Shown here: positions 48,260 to 57,229 of the stretch, in pieces
Layout of the letters: each line of letters opens with the position of its first letter
Position numbering within the stretch: the stretch's first letter is position 1
Assembly (NCBI RefSeq): GCF_014642915.1
Contig: NZ_BMJE01000002.1
Location: forward strand, 372,001 to 436,000
DNA from: Flavobacterium suaedae
Lineage (GTDB): Bacteria; Bacteroidota; Bacteroidia; Flavobacteriales; Flavobacteriaceae
Direction: 5' to 3'
DNA: 64,000 bases
Made by a program: the position numbers and the translations under genes
The notes under the pieces: generated by a model
The model's input: the letters and a program-made list of their open reading frames with translations, nothing else
What the model was told of the DNA's origin: nothing
Database searches by the model: none

Positions 48260-50239
48260 ATGAGGAGTACAAGTTTATTATTAATGCTGTTGACCTTGTT
48301 GTTGGCAAATACTGCGACGGCACAAAACAAAGTGGTTGATAGTTTATTTACAGAACTGGATAAAGCTAATACTATAAAAAAGAAAGTACGCCTATATAAT
48401 TTAATAGCAGCAGAATATACCAGTATAGACCCTGTAAAACTGGAAGAATATGCTACTAAAGCATTAGAACTTGCGAAACAGGAGGAAGATTTAAAAGTAG
48501 AACAAACTGACTCCTGGCTTAACTTGGGTAATGCTAATATAATGCAGAGTGATTACCCTGAAGCATTAAAATGTTTTACTAATGCACAGTATATACTGGA
48601 AAATCTTATAGCATCGCAAGAGGAGAAAAATCAGCGTTTGTATGATGATTTGGCAAGTATATACGGTAGTATAGGTGTAGTGTTTTCAGAGCAAAATAAC
48701 TATTCCAGAGCATTGGAGTATTATTTTAAATCCTTAAATATTTATCAGGAAACCGATCAGGATTATATCGTAGCAGTACTCTACAACAACTTGGGTATTG
48801 TCTATAAAAGCCTGAAAGAATATGAAAAAGCACTGGAATATTTTAAAAAAGCACTTACACTTCAAAAAGAAATAGAAGATTACGAAAGTGTTGCTATAAC
48901 TACTACTAATATTGGTAATGTGTATTTAGCACAGGGTAATAATACAGATGCTCTTAGCTACTATAAAAAAGCAGAAGAAGCACTGCAAGAATATGGTAAC
49001 AAGCGTGCACTTGGAGAGCTTTATAACAGTTATGGAAATTATTATACGAAGAAAAATAATTTTATAAAAGCTGAAGAATATTATAAAAAAGCACTGGATA
49101 TATTTAACGAAACAGGCGAAAAATACGGCGCTTCTGCAAGTTTAGATTATTTAGGCAACCTGTATGCTGATAAAGGCGATAAACAGCAGGCATTGCAATA
49201 TTTAAATCAGGCAGTGGCTTATGCTGTTGAAATAGATGTGCAGGAACAGATACGTGATTCTGAGAAAAAGATAAGTGAGCTTTATGAGAAATCGGGAGAA
49301 TATAAAAATGCTTTAGAACACTATAAAAACTATATTGCTGCAAAAGACAGCATAAACAACGCTGAACATATAAAGAACATGGTTCGTGAAGAAATGAACT
49401 ATGAAATGGAAAGGAGAGAAGCAGAGCAAAAAATAGAAGCTGAAAAACGTGAGGCTATATATAAGGAGCAAGCCGTGCGCCACAGGCAGCAAATGCTATT
49501 TGCAGCAATAGCATTAGTATTACTTTTTATTATTGCTTTTGTGTTTTATAACAGGTTACAACTTAAAAAAACACTTACCCTGCAACGTGATTTAGCAGAG
49601 TACGAACAAAAAGCATTACACTTGCAAATGAATCCGCACTTTGTGTTTAACTGTTTGGGTTCTATTTCCAGTTTTATAGTGCAAAACGGTAAGGATTCAG
49701 CCATAAAATACCTTTCAAAATTCAGTAAGCTCATGAGGCTTACATTGGAATATTCAAAAGAATCGCTTATTCCTATAGATAAGGAAATTGAAGGCTTGCA
49801 AAATTATTTAGAGTTAGAGCAACTACGCTTTAACCAAATGTTCGATTTTTCTATCAGTAAAGATCCTAATATAGAAGATGATATGGCAATTCCGCCATTG
49901 TTATTACAACCTTTTGTAGAAAATGCTATTATACACGGTATTATACCTAAAAAAGAAAAAGGATTTATTACCATTGATTTTAAACTGGAAGCTGAAAAAC
50001 TGGTATGTACTGTAATGGATAATGGTATCGGTTTTTCTAAGTCCAAAAAAATGAAAGAAAACTCAGTTACTGTACATAAATCTATGGCGTTGGAAATAAC
50101 CCGTAAACGTTTGGAAGTAATACAGGCATTTACAGCAAAAACGTCTCAAGTAGCTATTTCGGAATTACATAATACTGAAGGTGAGGTTACAGGAACTAAA
50201 ATAATATTAAATTTACCTATACAATACGTGTCTAAATAA
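48260..50239 (+). CDS. TPR-containing sensor histidine kinase, LytS/YehU type
   Basis: The 659-residue protein has a signal peptide (MRSTSLLLMLLTLLLANTATA, then Q). TPR repeats follow (about 40-370; recurring YNNLGIVYKSLKEYEKALEYF-type units of 34-40 residues), then a coiled coil (about 375-410), one membrane segment (about 412-430, AIALVLLFIIAFVFY) and a His_kinase/HATPase_c module. The phosphoacceptor is probably His460 in LQMNPHFVFNCL; the N-box is QPFVENAIIHG and the G-box VMDNGIGF. The TPRs are predicted to be periplasmic. It lies 2 bp before the LytTR regulator, so the pair is a two-component system. Signal unknown. Confidence 0.9.
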   Translation: MRSTSLLLMLLTLLLANTATAQNKVVDSLFTELDKANTIKKKVRLYNLIAAEYTSIDPVKLEEYATKALELAKQEEDLKVEQTDSWLNLGNANIMQSDYPEALKCFTNAQYILENLIASQEEKNQRLYDDLASIYGSIGVVFSEQNNYSRALEYYFKSLNIYQETDQDYIVAVLYNNLGIVYKSLKEYEKALEYFKKALTLQKEIEDYESVAITTTNIGNVYLAQGNNTDALSYYKKAEEALQEYGNKRALGELYNSYGNYYTKKNNFIKAEEYYKKALDIFNETGEKYGASASLDYLGNLYADKGDKQQALQYLNQAVAYAVEIDVQEQIRDSEKKISELYEKSGEYKNALEHYKNYIAAKDSINNAEHIKNMVREEMNYEMERREAEQKIEAEKREAIYKEQAVRHRQQMLFAAIALVLLFIIAFVFYNRLQLKKTLTLQRDLAEYEQKALHLQMNPHFVFNCLGSISSFIVQNGKDSAIKYLSKFSKLMRLTLEYSKESLIPIDKEIEGLQNYLELEQLRFNQMFDFSISKDPNIEDDMAIPPLLLQPFVENAIIHGIIPKKEKGFITIDFKLEAEKLVCTVMDNGIGFSKSKKMKENSVTVHKSMALEITRKRLEVIQAFTAKTSQVAISELHNTEGEVTGTKIILNLPIQYVSK

Positions 50240-50241
50240 TT

Positions 50242-51003
50242 ATGATAACAGCTTTACTTATAGATGATGACAGTAATTTAAGGAATGGTATGAAGGGGCT
50301 GCTGTCAATGTATGCGCCTGATATTTCTATACTGGGAGAGGCAGATAGTGTAAAATCAGGCATTGAAGCTATTGAAGAGCATCAGCCGGATGTAGTGTTT
50401 TTGGATATTCAACTGGGCGATGGTACCGGTTTTGATATACTGGAGCAAATAATGCTTAAAAAGGGTAGTATAAATACCCATGTAGTATTTATAACAGCAC
50501 ATGAAGAATATGCTGTAAAAGCTTTTAGGTTTAGTGCGCTGGATTATCTTTTAAAACCGGTAGACCCTGAAGATTTACATGCCGTTATAGAAAAAATAAA
50601 AAAAGTACTTGCAAATAACGAGACATTTGCCCATATAGATTTATTGCTGGAAAACATCAGTAAAAAAGTAGATAAATTTAAGCGAATAGCGCTATCTACA
50701 GCTGAGGGTATTCATTTATTTGAAGTTAGTGATATTATAAGATTGGAGTCTCAGGATAATTATACTAAATTTTATATTCAGAATAATAAACCTGTTTTAA
50801 TATCTAAAACCCTTAAAGAATATGAAGATTTACTTTCAGAACAAGGGTTTGAACGGATACACCAGTCGCATTTAATAAACCTTGCCTATTTAAGGTCTTA
50901 TATTAAAAAAGATGGGGGGTATGCTGTAATGGCAGATGGTAGCCATTTACCTATTTCGCAACGAAAAAAAGAACGATTGCAGGAGTTATTACGCTCATTG
51001 TAA
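50242..51003 (+). CDS. LytTR-family response regulator
   Basis: The 253-residue regulator has a receiver domain (acidic pocket IDDD 7-10, phosphoacceptor Asp55 in VVFLDIQ, Lys105 in LLKPVD) and a C-terminal LytTR DNA-binding domain (about 150-250, RIALSTAEGIHLFEVSDI, YLRSYIKKDGGYAVM). It is cotranscribed with the TPR kinase, its likely phosphodonor. Targets cannot be read from the window. Confidence 0.94.
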   Translation: MITALLIDDDSNLRNGMKGLLSMYAPDISILGEADSVKSGIEAIEEHQPDVVFLDIQLGDGTGFDILEQIMLKKGSINTHVVFITAHEEYAVKAFRFSALDYLLKPVDPEDLHAVIEKIKKVLANNETFAHIDLLLENISKKVDKFKRIALSTAEGIHLFEVSDIIRLESQDNYTKFYIQNNKPVLISKTLKEYEDLLSEQGFERIHQSHLINLAYLRSYIKKDGGYAVMADGSHLPISQRKKERLQELLRSL

Positions 51004-51031
51004 ACATAAAATAAAAAATTGCCTACTTTTG
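50998..51031 (+). promoter_or_regulatory. promoter of the T9SS LRR protein gene
   Basis: TTG (50998-51000), 23 bp, TACTTTTG (51024-51031). The -7 box is perfect and 29 bp before the start; the -33 would overlap the end of the regulator gene. Confidence 0.55.
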
Positions 51032-51060
51032 TTAGTCAACCATCATAAAATTAAATGGTT

Positions 51061-52983
51061 ATGAAAAAGATTTTACCGGTTTTATTTATATTATTATCTG
51101 CTGTAGCTTCGGCACAAATAGTTAATATACCCGACGCCAACTTTAAAAATAAACTGCTTGATGCTAATACTGTAAATAATATTGCTTTTAATAGTGATAA
51201 TGAGCCTATGGTTATAGATATTAATGGAGATTACGAAATACAGGTTTCGGAAGCAGAAGCAGTATGGAGTCTTGATTTATATTATTCAGGAATAAACTCA
51301 TTACAAGGTATAGAGGAGTTTGTAAATCTTAGATCATTAGTATGCTCATCTAATGCAATAACAAATTTACCGCTGGGAAATCTTGTAAATCTTGAAAGTA
51401 TTGACTGTTCTAATACAGGAATAACAGCGCTTGATTTAAGCGAAGCCCCAAACTTAGCCAGCTTTACTGTAGATAACTGTGCAGCCTTACAGCATATAAA
51501 TATAAAAAACGGAGCTTTTTTAGTATCTCCTGAACTTTGTACAGCGAGTAATACAAATAATTTAACCTATATATGTATAGACGAAAATGAAGAAACTGTT
51601 TTAACAGGTTGGTTTACAAGTTTAATCCAAAATACATATTGTAGTTTCACTCCGGGAGGAGACTATAATACTATAAATGGAGCAGTCTCTTTTGATTTAG
51701 ATAATAACGGATGCGATGCTTCTGATGGAGTACAGGCTTTTGTTAAACTAAATATAAACGATGGCACAAATGAGTATTCAGTATTTACAAATACAGCAGG
51801 AGAGTATAATTACTATACAGGTGCCGGTAACTATACTGTAACACCCTCTTTTGAAAATGAAACCTCTTTTACTATTTCACCTGCTTCAGGAGCAGCAAAC
51901 TTTCCTGTAGTAGATAATTCTGTTTCAACTCATAACTTTTGTATTACCCCGGCAGGTACACAAAATGATATTGAGGTAATAATGGAGCCTATTACACAAG
52001 CACAACCGGGACAAAATGTTACGTATAAAATAGTATATAAAAATATAGGTAACACTACTGCATCGGGTAGTGTGAGCTGTAACTGGGATGCAGACTTACT
52101 TGAGTATGTTTATATAAACCCTATGGCAGATGTTATTGGTACAGGTACTTATACCTGGAATTATACAGATTTAAAACCTCTTGAGAACAGAGAGATAACA
52201 ATGATATTAAATGTAAATAATACTATAAGTGTAGGAGATGTAATGCCGTTTAGTGCTTCGGGAGATGTTGCAGGGGGAGATGCAAACCCATCTGATAATT
52301 ATTTTGAATTAGACCAAAGGGTAGTAAGTACATATAACTTTAATAATATAACTTGTATACAGGGTGAAACAGTACCATCTGAAAATATAGGAGAGTATTT
52401 ACATTATGTAGTTACATTTACAAATACAGGAATATCTGATGCTGATAATATAGTTGTGAGGCATCAACTGGATGAATCTCAATTTGATTTAAGTACATTG
52501 CAACTTATAAATAGTTCGCACGATGTACAAGCAAGAGTGGAAGAGGGAATAGCAGAATTTATTTTTAAAGATGTTACTATGGCTACAGAAGACCATGGTA
52601 ATATCCTGTTTAAAGTAAAAACACGTCCAAGCCTTATGGTTAACGATGTAGTTACTAATTCGGCAGAGATTTTCTTCGACTATAATGAGCCTTTAACTAC
52701 AAATAATGCTAACACAACATTTGAGACATTAAAAGCAAATGTATATCAACTTGACAAGTCAGTTAAATTATACCCTAACCCTGCTAAAAATAAAGTGCAG
52801 GTATCGGCTGATACACAAATAAACACTATTGAAGTGTTTGATATACAAGGTAGGTTGTTATATAGTATTCCGGCAGGAAGCAGCGAACATGAAATTGATA
52901 TGTCAAAACGTTCTTCAGGAATCTATTTTGTAAGAATTATCACAGAATTTGGCAGTACCGTTGAGAAGTTGGTTATAGAATAA
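51061..52983 (+). CDS. T9SS-secreted leucine-rich-repeat protein
   Basis: The 640-residue protein has a signal peptide (MKKILPVLFILLSAVASA, then Q). Residues about 20-190 hold a few leucine-rich repeats (INSLQGIEEFVNLRSLVCS, NLESIDCSNTGITALDLS). A beta-sandwich region follows (SD-repeat-like FDLDNNGCDASDG). A DUF11-like repeat follows (GQNVTYKIVYKNIGNT, LHYVVTFTNTGISDADN). The end (about 568-640) is a T9SS type A sorting domain (LYPNPAKNKVQVSA, SSGIYFVRI). Likely a cell-surface or secreted adhesin. The ATG at 51061 gives the cleaner signal peptide; another in-frame ATG lies at 51055. Confidence 0.88.
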   Translation: MKKILPVLFILLSAVASAQIVNIPDANFKNKLLDANTVNNIAFNSDNEPMVIDINGDYEIQVSEAEAVWSLDLYYSGINSLQGIEEFVNLRSLVCSSNAITNLPLGNLVNLESIDCSNTGITALDLSEAPNLASFTVDNCAALQHINIKNGAFLVSPELCTASNTNNLTYICIDENEETVLTGWFTSLIQNTYCSFTPGGDYNTINGAVSFDLDNNGCDASDGVQAFVKLNINDGTNEYSVFTNTAGEYNYYTGAGNYTVTPSFENETSFTISPASGAANFPVVDNSVSTHNFCITPAGTQNDIEVIMEPITQAQPGQNVTYKIVYKNIGNTTASGSVSCNWDADLLEYVYINPMADVIGTGTYTWNYTDLKPLENREITMILNVNNTISVGDVMPFSASGDVAGGDANPSDNYFELDQRVVSTYNFNNITCIQGETVPSENIGEYLHYVVTFTNTGISDADNIVVRHQLDESQFDLSTLQLINSSHDVQARVEEGIAEFIFKDVTMATEDHGNILFKVKTRPSLMVNDVVTNSAEIFFDYNEPLTTNNANTTFETLKANVYQLDKSVKLYPNPAKNKVQVSADTQINTIEVFDIQGRLLYSIPAGSSEHEIDMSKRSSGIYFVRIITEFGSTVEKLVIE

Positions 52984-53019
52984 TTTTTATTGATAGTACT
53001 ATAAATTTAAAAAATCATC

Positions 53020-53050
53020 AAAAGTCAATAGTATAATGCTATTGACTTTT
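53020..53050 (+). terminator. Hairpin terminator after the LRR protein gene
   Basis: The perfect 12-bp arm AAAAGTCAATAG/CTATTGACTTTT closes a 7-nt loop. Only four T end the 3' arm, so efficiency is uncertain. Confidence 0.7.
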
Positions 53051-53115
53051 GTTATATAGGTGCAGAATTAACGATTTTAATAAGTAATTTACTTTACAAA
53101 TACATTCTAATTTAT

Positions 53116-53123
53116 TAAATTCG
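53116..53123 (+). promoter_or_regulatory. possible -7 element of gltA
   Basis: TAAATTCG is one base off TAnnTTTG and lies 41 bp before the gltA ATG. No TTG -33 is visible. Confidence 0.4.
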
Positions 53124-53164
53124 CACGAACTATTATTTTCAATAATTATAACATCACTACCAAC

Positions 53165-54448
53165 ATGTCAAATATAGCTACATTGGAGATTGATGGCAAA
53201 AAATATGAGTTCCCTTTAGTCGTGGGAACCGAGAACGAGGTTGCCATTGATATTAAAAAATTGCGCGGAGAAACAGGCGCTATTACTCTTGATCCCGGGT
53301 ATAAAAATACAGGAGCTTGCGAAAGTGAAATTACTTTCCTTAACGGTGAAGAAGGGATTCTTAGATACAGAGGGTATTCTATAGAGGATTTAGCATCAAA
53401 GTCTAATTTTATAGAAGTTTCATATTTACTTATTTTCGGTGAGCTTCCTACAGCTGCTGAGCTTGAAAAGTTTGAAAAAACAATTAAAAAGTATACGCTT
53501 GTAAATGAGGAGATGAAAAACATCATAGATGGTTTTCCTAAAACAGCACACCCTATGGGCGTGTTAGCTTCTTTAACAAGTGCTCTTACTGCTTTTAACC
53601 CTAAAGCAGTAGATGTAAGTAACGAGAAAGATATGTATGAGGCTATATGTAAAACTATAGCTAAGTTTCTTGTTATTGCTACATGGACGTACAGAAAAGC
53701 AATGGGTTACCCATTAAACTACTACGATAATGCACAAGGTTACGTAGAAAACTTTATGCAGTTAATGTTTGCTTTACCTACAGATAAGTATAAAGCAGAC
53801 CCTGTAGTTGTAGGTGCGTTAGATAAGTTATTTATCCTTCATGCAGACCACGAGCAAAACTGTTCTACATCTACAGTACGTATGGTAGGTTCATCTCATG
53901 CTAGTCTTTTCGCTTCTATTTCAGCAGGTGTATCAGCACTTTGGGGACCACTACACGGTGGTGCAAACCAAGCGGTACTTGAAATGCTTGAAGAAATACA
54001 GAACAATGGCGGCGATGTTGAAAAATACATTGCAAAAGCAAAAGATAAAGACGATTCATTCCGTTTAATGGGCTTTGGTCACAGAGTATACAAAAACTTT
54101 GACCCAAGAGCAAAAATCATTAAAAAAGCTGCTGATGATGTATTAGGAGCATTAGGTGTTGAAGATCCAATACTTGATATTGCTAAGAAATTAGAGCAGG
54201 CAGCATTGGAGGATGAGTACTTCAAATCAAGAAACTTATATCCAAACGTAGACTTCTACTCAGGTATTATATACAGAGCTATGGGTATACCAACACAAAT
54301 GTTTACAGTGTTGTTTGCTATAGGTCGTTTACCGGGCTGGATTGCACAATGGAAAGAAATGCGCTTAAGAAACGAGCCTATTGGTAGACCTAGACAAGTA
54401 TATATAGGTGAAAACTTAAGAGATTTTAAAGCTATCAACGAGAGATAA
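53165..54448 (+). CDS. gltA: Citrate synthase
   Basis: This 427-residue TCA-cycle enzyme condenses acetyl-CoA and oxaloacetate. The N-terminal small beta domain (ATLEIDGKKYEFPLVVGTEN) marks the long type found in Gram-negative bacteria. Catalytic parts are FILHADHEQNCSTSTVRMVGS, LWGPLHGGANQAVLEML (His) and GFGHRVYKNFDPRAKI (His and Asp). It is monocistronic, with a terminator after it. Confidence 0.97.
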   Translation: MSNIATLEIDGKKYEFPLVVGTENEVAIDIKKLRGETGAITLDPGYKNTGACESEITFLNGEEGILRYRGYSIEDLASKSNFIEVSYLLIFGELPTAAELEKFEKTIKKYTLVNEEMKNIIDGFPKTAHPMGVLASLTSALTAFNPKAVDVSNEKDMYEAICKTIAKFLVIATWTYRKAMGYPLNYYDNAQGYVENFMQLMFALPTDKYKADPVVVGALDKLFILHADHEQNCSTSTVRMVGSSHASLFASISAGVSALWGPLHGGANQAVLEMLEEIQNNGGDVEKYIAKAKDKDDSFRLMGFGHRVYKNFDPRAKIIKKAADDVLGALGVEDPILDIAKKLEQAALEDEYFKSRNLYPNVDFYSGIIYRAMGIPTQMFTVLFAIGRLPGWIAQWKEMRLRNEPIGRPRQVYIGENLRDFKAINER

Positions 54449-54478
54449 CAATAATTAACTCAGGTTATATCATTAATT

Positions 54479-54509
54479 TCCCGATTGTATATGCAATCGG
54501 GATTTTTTT
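54479..54509 (+). terminator. Rho-independent terminator after gltA
   Basis: TCCCGATTG pairs with CAATCGGGA over a TATATG loop, followed by seven T. Confidence 0.9.
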
Positions 54510-54593
54510 ATATTATTAAAAAACAGAATGTTTTATAGATAATTTTTAAACTATCTATACACAGAGTTAGTGTTATTTAAGGATACAATTTTC

Positions 54594-54601
54594 TATATTT
54601 G
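54594..54601 (+). promoter_or_regulatory. -7 promoter element of the guanidino-hydrolase operon
   Basis: TATATTTG matches TAnnTTTG exactly, 19 bp before the ATG at 54621. It lies inside the upstream extension of the frame to 54570 and so argues for the later start. Confidence 0.6.
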
Positions 54602-54620
54602 CTCAAAAGCTAAAAAAAGT

Positions 54621-55535
54621 ATGTTACAACTAAATGTAAAAAACGAAACTTCACGTTTACGTTCAGTAATATTAGGAACAGCAGAAAGTAATGGACCGAC
54701 ACCACAGGAACATGAAGCTTATGACCCTAAGTCGTTAGAGCATATAAAAGCAGGAACATATCCTGTTGAGGCAGACATGATAAAAGAAATGGAAGCCGTT
54801 AATGAAGTTTTTAAAAAATATGATGTAGAGGTTTTCAGACCTGAAATTATAGAAGATTATAACCAGATTTTTACCAGAGATATTGGTTTTGTTATAGATG
54901 ATACTTTTATAAAAGCAAATATATTACCTGAAAGAGAACGTGAACTGGATGCAATTCAGTATGTTTTAGATAAAATAAATCCTGCCAAAATAGTACGCCC
55001 GCCGGAAGAAGCACATATAGAAGGGGGAGATGTAATGCTTTGGGATGACCATATTTTTATAGGTACCTATAAAGGCAGTGATTATAAAGATTATATTACC
55101 GCACGTACTAACATACATGGCGTTAACTTTATAAAAGAATTATTTCCTCATAAAAAAGTAAAAGAATTCGACCTTGTAAAATCACGTATTGAACCAAGAG
55201 ATAATGCACTGCACTTAGACTGTTGTTTTCAGCCTGTAGGTAAAGATAAAGGCGTAATTTATAAAAGTGGCTTTAGAGAAGAAGCAGATTATATGTATCT
55301 TGTAAACTTATTTGGTAAAGAAAACCTTTTCCATATAGAGCGTGAAGAAATGTATCATATGACTTCTAACTTCTTTTCTATAGATACAAATATTGTAATA
55401 ATAGAAAAGAACTTCAAAAGGTTAAAAAACTGGCTTACAGAAAGAGGATTTACTGTAGAAGAGGTACCTTATGCAGAAATATCTAAACAGGAAGGTTTAT
55501 TACGTTGTTCTACCCTACCTTTAATTAGGGACTAA
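54621..55535 (+). CDS. Amidinotransferase/dimethylarginine dimethylaminohydrolase-like enzyme
   Basis: The 304-residue member of the guanidino-group-modifying superfamily shows EAHIEGGDVM (substrate carboxylates), ALHLDCCFQ (catalytic His) and the C-terminal LRCSTLPL with the nucleophile Cys296. Relatives hydrolyse or transfer amidino groups of arginine or methylarginine; which one is not decided here. It lies 17 bp before a CtlX-like gene, which suggests a joint role in arginine or citrulline breakdown. The start at 54621 gives MLQLNVKNETSRLRSVILG; the upstream ATG at 54570 would include the promoter. Confidence 0.85.
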   Translation: MLQLNVKNETSRLRSVILGTAESNGPTPQEHEAYDPKSLEHIKAGTYPVEADMIKEMEAVNEVFKKYDVEVFRPEIIEDYNQIFTRDIGFVIDDTFIKANILPERERELDAIQYVLDKINPAKIVRPPEEAHIEGGDVMLWDDHIFIGTYKGSDYKDYITARTNIHGVNFIKELFPHKKVKEFDLVKSRIEPRDNALHLDCCFQPVGKDKGVIYKSGFREEADYMYLVNLFGKENLFHIEREEMYHMTSNFFSIDTNIVIIEKNFKRLKNWLTERGFTVEEVPYAEISKQEGLLRCSTLPLIRD

Positions 55536-55552
55536 ATTTTATACAGATTAAA

Positions 55553-56488
55553 ATGAAACAAAGTACTGATACTATATTAATGATACGCCCTGTATCATTC
55601 AGAATGAATGAACAAACAGCGGTAAACAACTATTATCAAAAAGTACTGAATAATACTTTACCCGAAACTGTAAATGTAAAAGCACAACAGGAATTTGACG
55701 CTTTTGTGGATAAACTAAAAGCAGTAGGAGTAAATGTAGTAGTAGTAGATGATACTAAAGGCCCGGATACACCGGATTCTATATTCCCGAATAACTGGGT
55801 ATCTTTCCACATTAACGGAGACGTAGCTTTATACCCGATGTTTGCAGAAAACAGAAGAGGGGAGCGTAGGGAAGATATATTGGTAATGCTGGAAGATGAA
55901 GGTTTTATAATTGAAAATATAGTAGATTATACTGCTGCTGAAATAGATAATGTTTTCCTGGAAGGTACAGGTAGTATAGTTTTAGACAGAGTTAATGCTA
56001 AAGCCTATTGCGCTTTATCGCCACGAGCAGATGAAGAGCTATTAATAGAGTTTTGTGAAGACTTTGAATATTCGCCTATAATATTTGAAGCTTACCATAA
56101 TGTAAACAATGAGCGTAAACATATATATCATACTAACGTAATGATGTGTGTGGGCGATACTTTTGCTGTTATTTGTGCAGATTGTATAGATGATAAAAAA
56201 GAACGCAAAGCAGTACTAAGCAGCCTGAAAGAAGATGGTAAAGAAATAATATTCTTAACCGAAGAGCAGCTTAACCATTTTGCAGGTAATATGTTACAGG
56301 TTACAGGTAGAGATAATAAAACTTATTTAGTAATGAGTAATTCCGCTTATGGTATTCTTACTAAACAACAAATTGAACAAATAGAAAAACACACCGAAAT
56401 ACTTACAGCAAATTTAGATACTATTGAAGCCTGTGGCGGAGGTAGTGCACGCTGTATGATGGCAGAAGTGTTTTTACCAAAACAGTAA
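55553..56488 (+). CDS. ctlX: CtlX-like citrulline/arginine-type hydrolase
   Basis: The 311-residue protein is a second guanidino-modifying-superfamily enzyme. DSIFPNNWVSFHINGD, YPMFAENRRGERR, VFLEGTGSIVLDR, YHTNVMMCVGDTF and the end CGGGSARCMMAEVFLP with nucleophile Cys301 match the citrulline-utilisation hydrolase CtlX family. Similarity to the upstream gene product is low, so the two are paralogous families rather than a recent duplication. It lies 10 bp before the Rrf2 gene. Confidence 0.85.
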   Translation: MKQSTDTILMIRPVSFRMNEQTAVNNYYQKVLNNTLPETVNVKAQQEFDAFVDKLKAVGVNVVVVDDTKGPDTPDSIFPNNWVSFHINGDVALYPMFAENRRGERREDILVMLEDEGFIIENIVDYTAAEIDNVFLEGTGSIVLDRVNAKAYCALSPRADEELLIEFCEDFEYSPIIFEAYHNVNNERKHIYHTNVMMCVGDTFAVICADCIDDKKERKAVLSSLKEDGKEIIFLTEEQLNHFAGNMLQVTGRDNKTYLVMSNSAYGILTKQQIEQIEKHTEILTANLDTIEACGGGSARCMMAEVFLPKQ

Positions 56489-56498
56489 TTTTTTATTT

Positions 56499-56912
56499 AT
56501 GCTGTCAAAGAAAACAAAATATGGGTTAAAGGCTCTTATCCACATTGCTAAAAATGGTGGAAAAGGGCCTGTACTTATATCCAGTATTTCGGAGAAGGAA
56601 CGCATACCTAAAAAATTCTTAGAAGCGATACTGCTGGACCTTAAAAAATTTGGAATACTAGGTTCCAAAAAAGGAAAGGGTGGCGGATATTATCTTTTAA
56701 AAGAACCTAAGGACGTATCTATGGCTACGCTAATACGTGTTTTAGATGGTCCTATAGCAATGTTACCTTGTGTCAGCCTTAATTTTTACGAGCGTTGCGA
56801 AGATTGTCCTGATGAACAAATATGCGAGCTAAACCGCTTTATGGCTCAGGTTCGTGATAATACACTAACCCTTTTACGCCAAAAAACATTACATGATTTA
56901 GCCATGCTGTAA
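56499..56912 (+). CDS. Rrf2-family transcriptional regulator with four cysteines
   Basis: The 137-residue regulator has an N-terminal winged helix (SKKTKYGLKALIHIAKNGG, ISEKERIPKKFLEAIL, GGGYYLLKEP) and a C-terminal cysteine cluster: Cys91, Cys100, Cys103 and Cys109. Rrf2 proteins such as IscR and NsrR bind an Fe-S cluster through similar cysteines, while CymR senses cysteine supply. The cluster here could hold Fe-S or sense sulfur. It lies between the citrulline-type hydrolases and the cys operon, and palindromes that may be its operator lie between its stop and the next gene. Confidence 0.9.
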   Translation: MLSKKTKYGLKALIHIAKNGGKGPVLISSISEKERIPKKFLEAILLDLKKFGILGSKKGKGGGYYLLKEPKDVSMATLIRVLDGPIAMLPCVSLNFYERCEDCPDEQICELNRFMAQVRDNTLTLLRQKTLHDLAML

Positions 56913-56920
56913 ATTTTTTT

Positions 56921-56947
56921 CTATTAATAGTCTATAAAATCTATAGA
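56921..56947. promoter_or_regulatory. tandem palindromes, candidate Rrf2 operator
   Basis: CTATTAATAG (56921-56930) is a perfect palindrome, and TCTATA-AAATC-TATAGA (56931-56947) directly follows. They occupy the -33 region of the promoter whose -7 box is at 56955, so a bound repressor would block RNA polymerase. Confidence 0.5.
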
Positions 56948-56954
56948 GTATAAG

Positions 56955-56962
56955 TATATTTG
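56955..56962 (+). promoter_or_regulatory. -7 promoter element of the DUF2061-cysHDN operon
   Basis: TATATTTG matches TAnnTTTG. It includes a TTG at 56960 that is not the start codon; the ATG at 56987 follows 24 bp later. The expected -33 TTG is missing, and palindromes occupy that place, which suggests an activated or repressed promoter. Confidence 0.6.
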
Positions 56963-56986
56963 AAAAAAATTAAAAATAACCCCACT

Positions 56987-57229
56987 ATGCTGGACTTATT
57001 AAAAGAAAGAAAAAGCCTTTCAATAAAAGACAGTCCTAAAATATCTGCTATAAAAGCAGTTACATGGCGAATGGTAGGTACTATAGATACTATCGTTATT
57101 TCATACCTGCTTACGGGAAATGTAACCATAGCTTTTTCAATAGGAGGAGTTGAGGTTTTCTCTAAGATGGTACTGTATTTTTTACATGAAAGAGCTTGGG
57201 CAAGAATTACAAAGAAAGATGGAGAGTAA
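56987..57229 (+). CDS. DUF2061 small membrane protein
   Basis: This 80-residue protein has about two membrane segments (MVGTIDTIVISYLLTG and FSIGGVEVFSKMVLYFL) and the family ending HERAWARI. Genes of this family are often linked to cysteine and sulfate assimilation, which suits its place before cysH, but its function is not known. It overlaps cysH by 11 bp. I reject the TTG start at 56960 because that codon is part of the -7 box. Confidence 0.85.
   Translation: MLDLLKERKSLSIKDSPKISAIKAVTWRMVGTIDTIVISYLLTGNVTIAFSIGGVEVFSKMVLYFLHERAWARITKKDGE

Noticed and set aside
57150..57218. Longer start of cysH
   Set aside because: It would overlap most of the last third of DUF2061; MESNKLEYLN is a normal CysH start.
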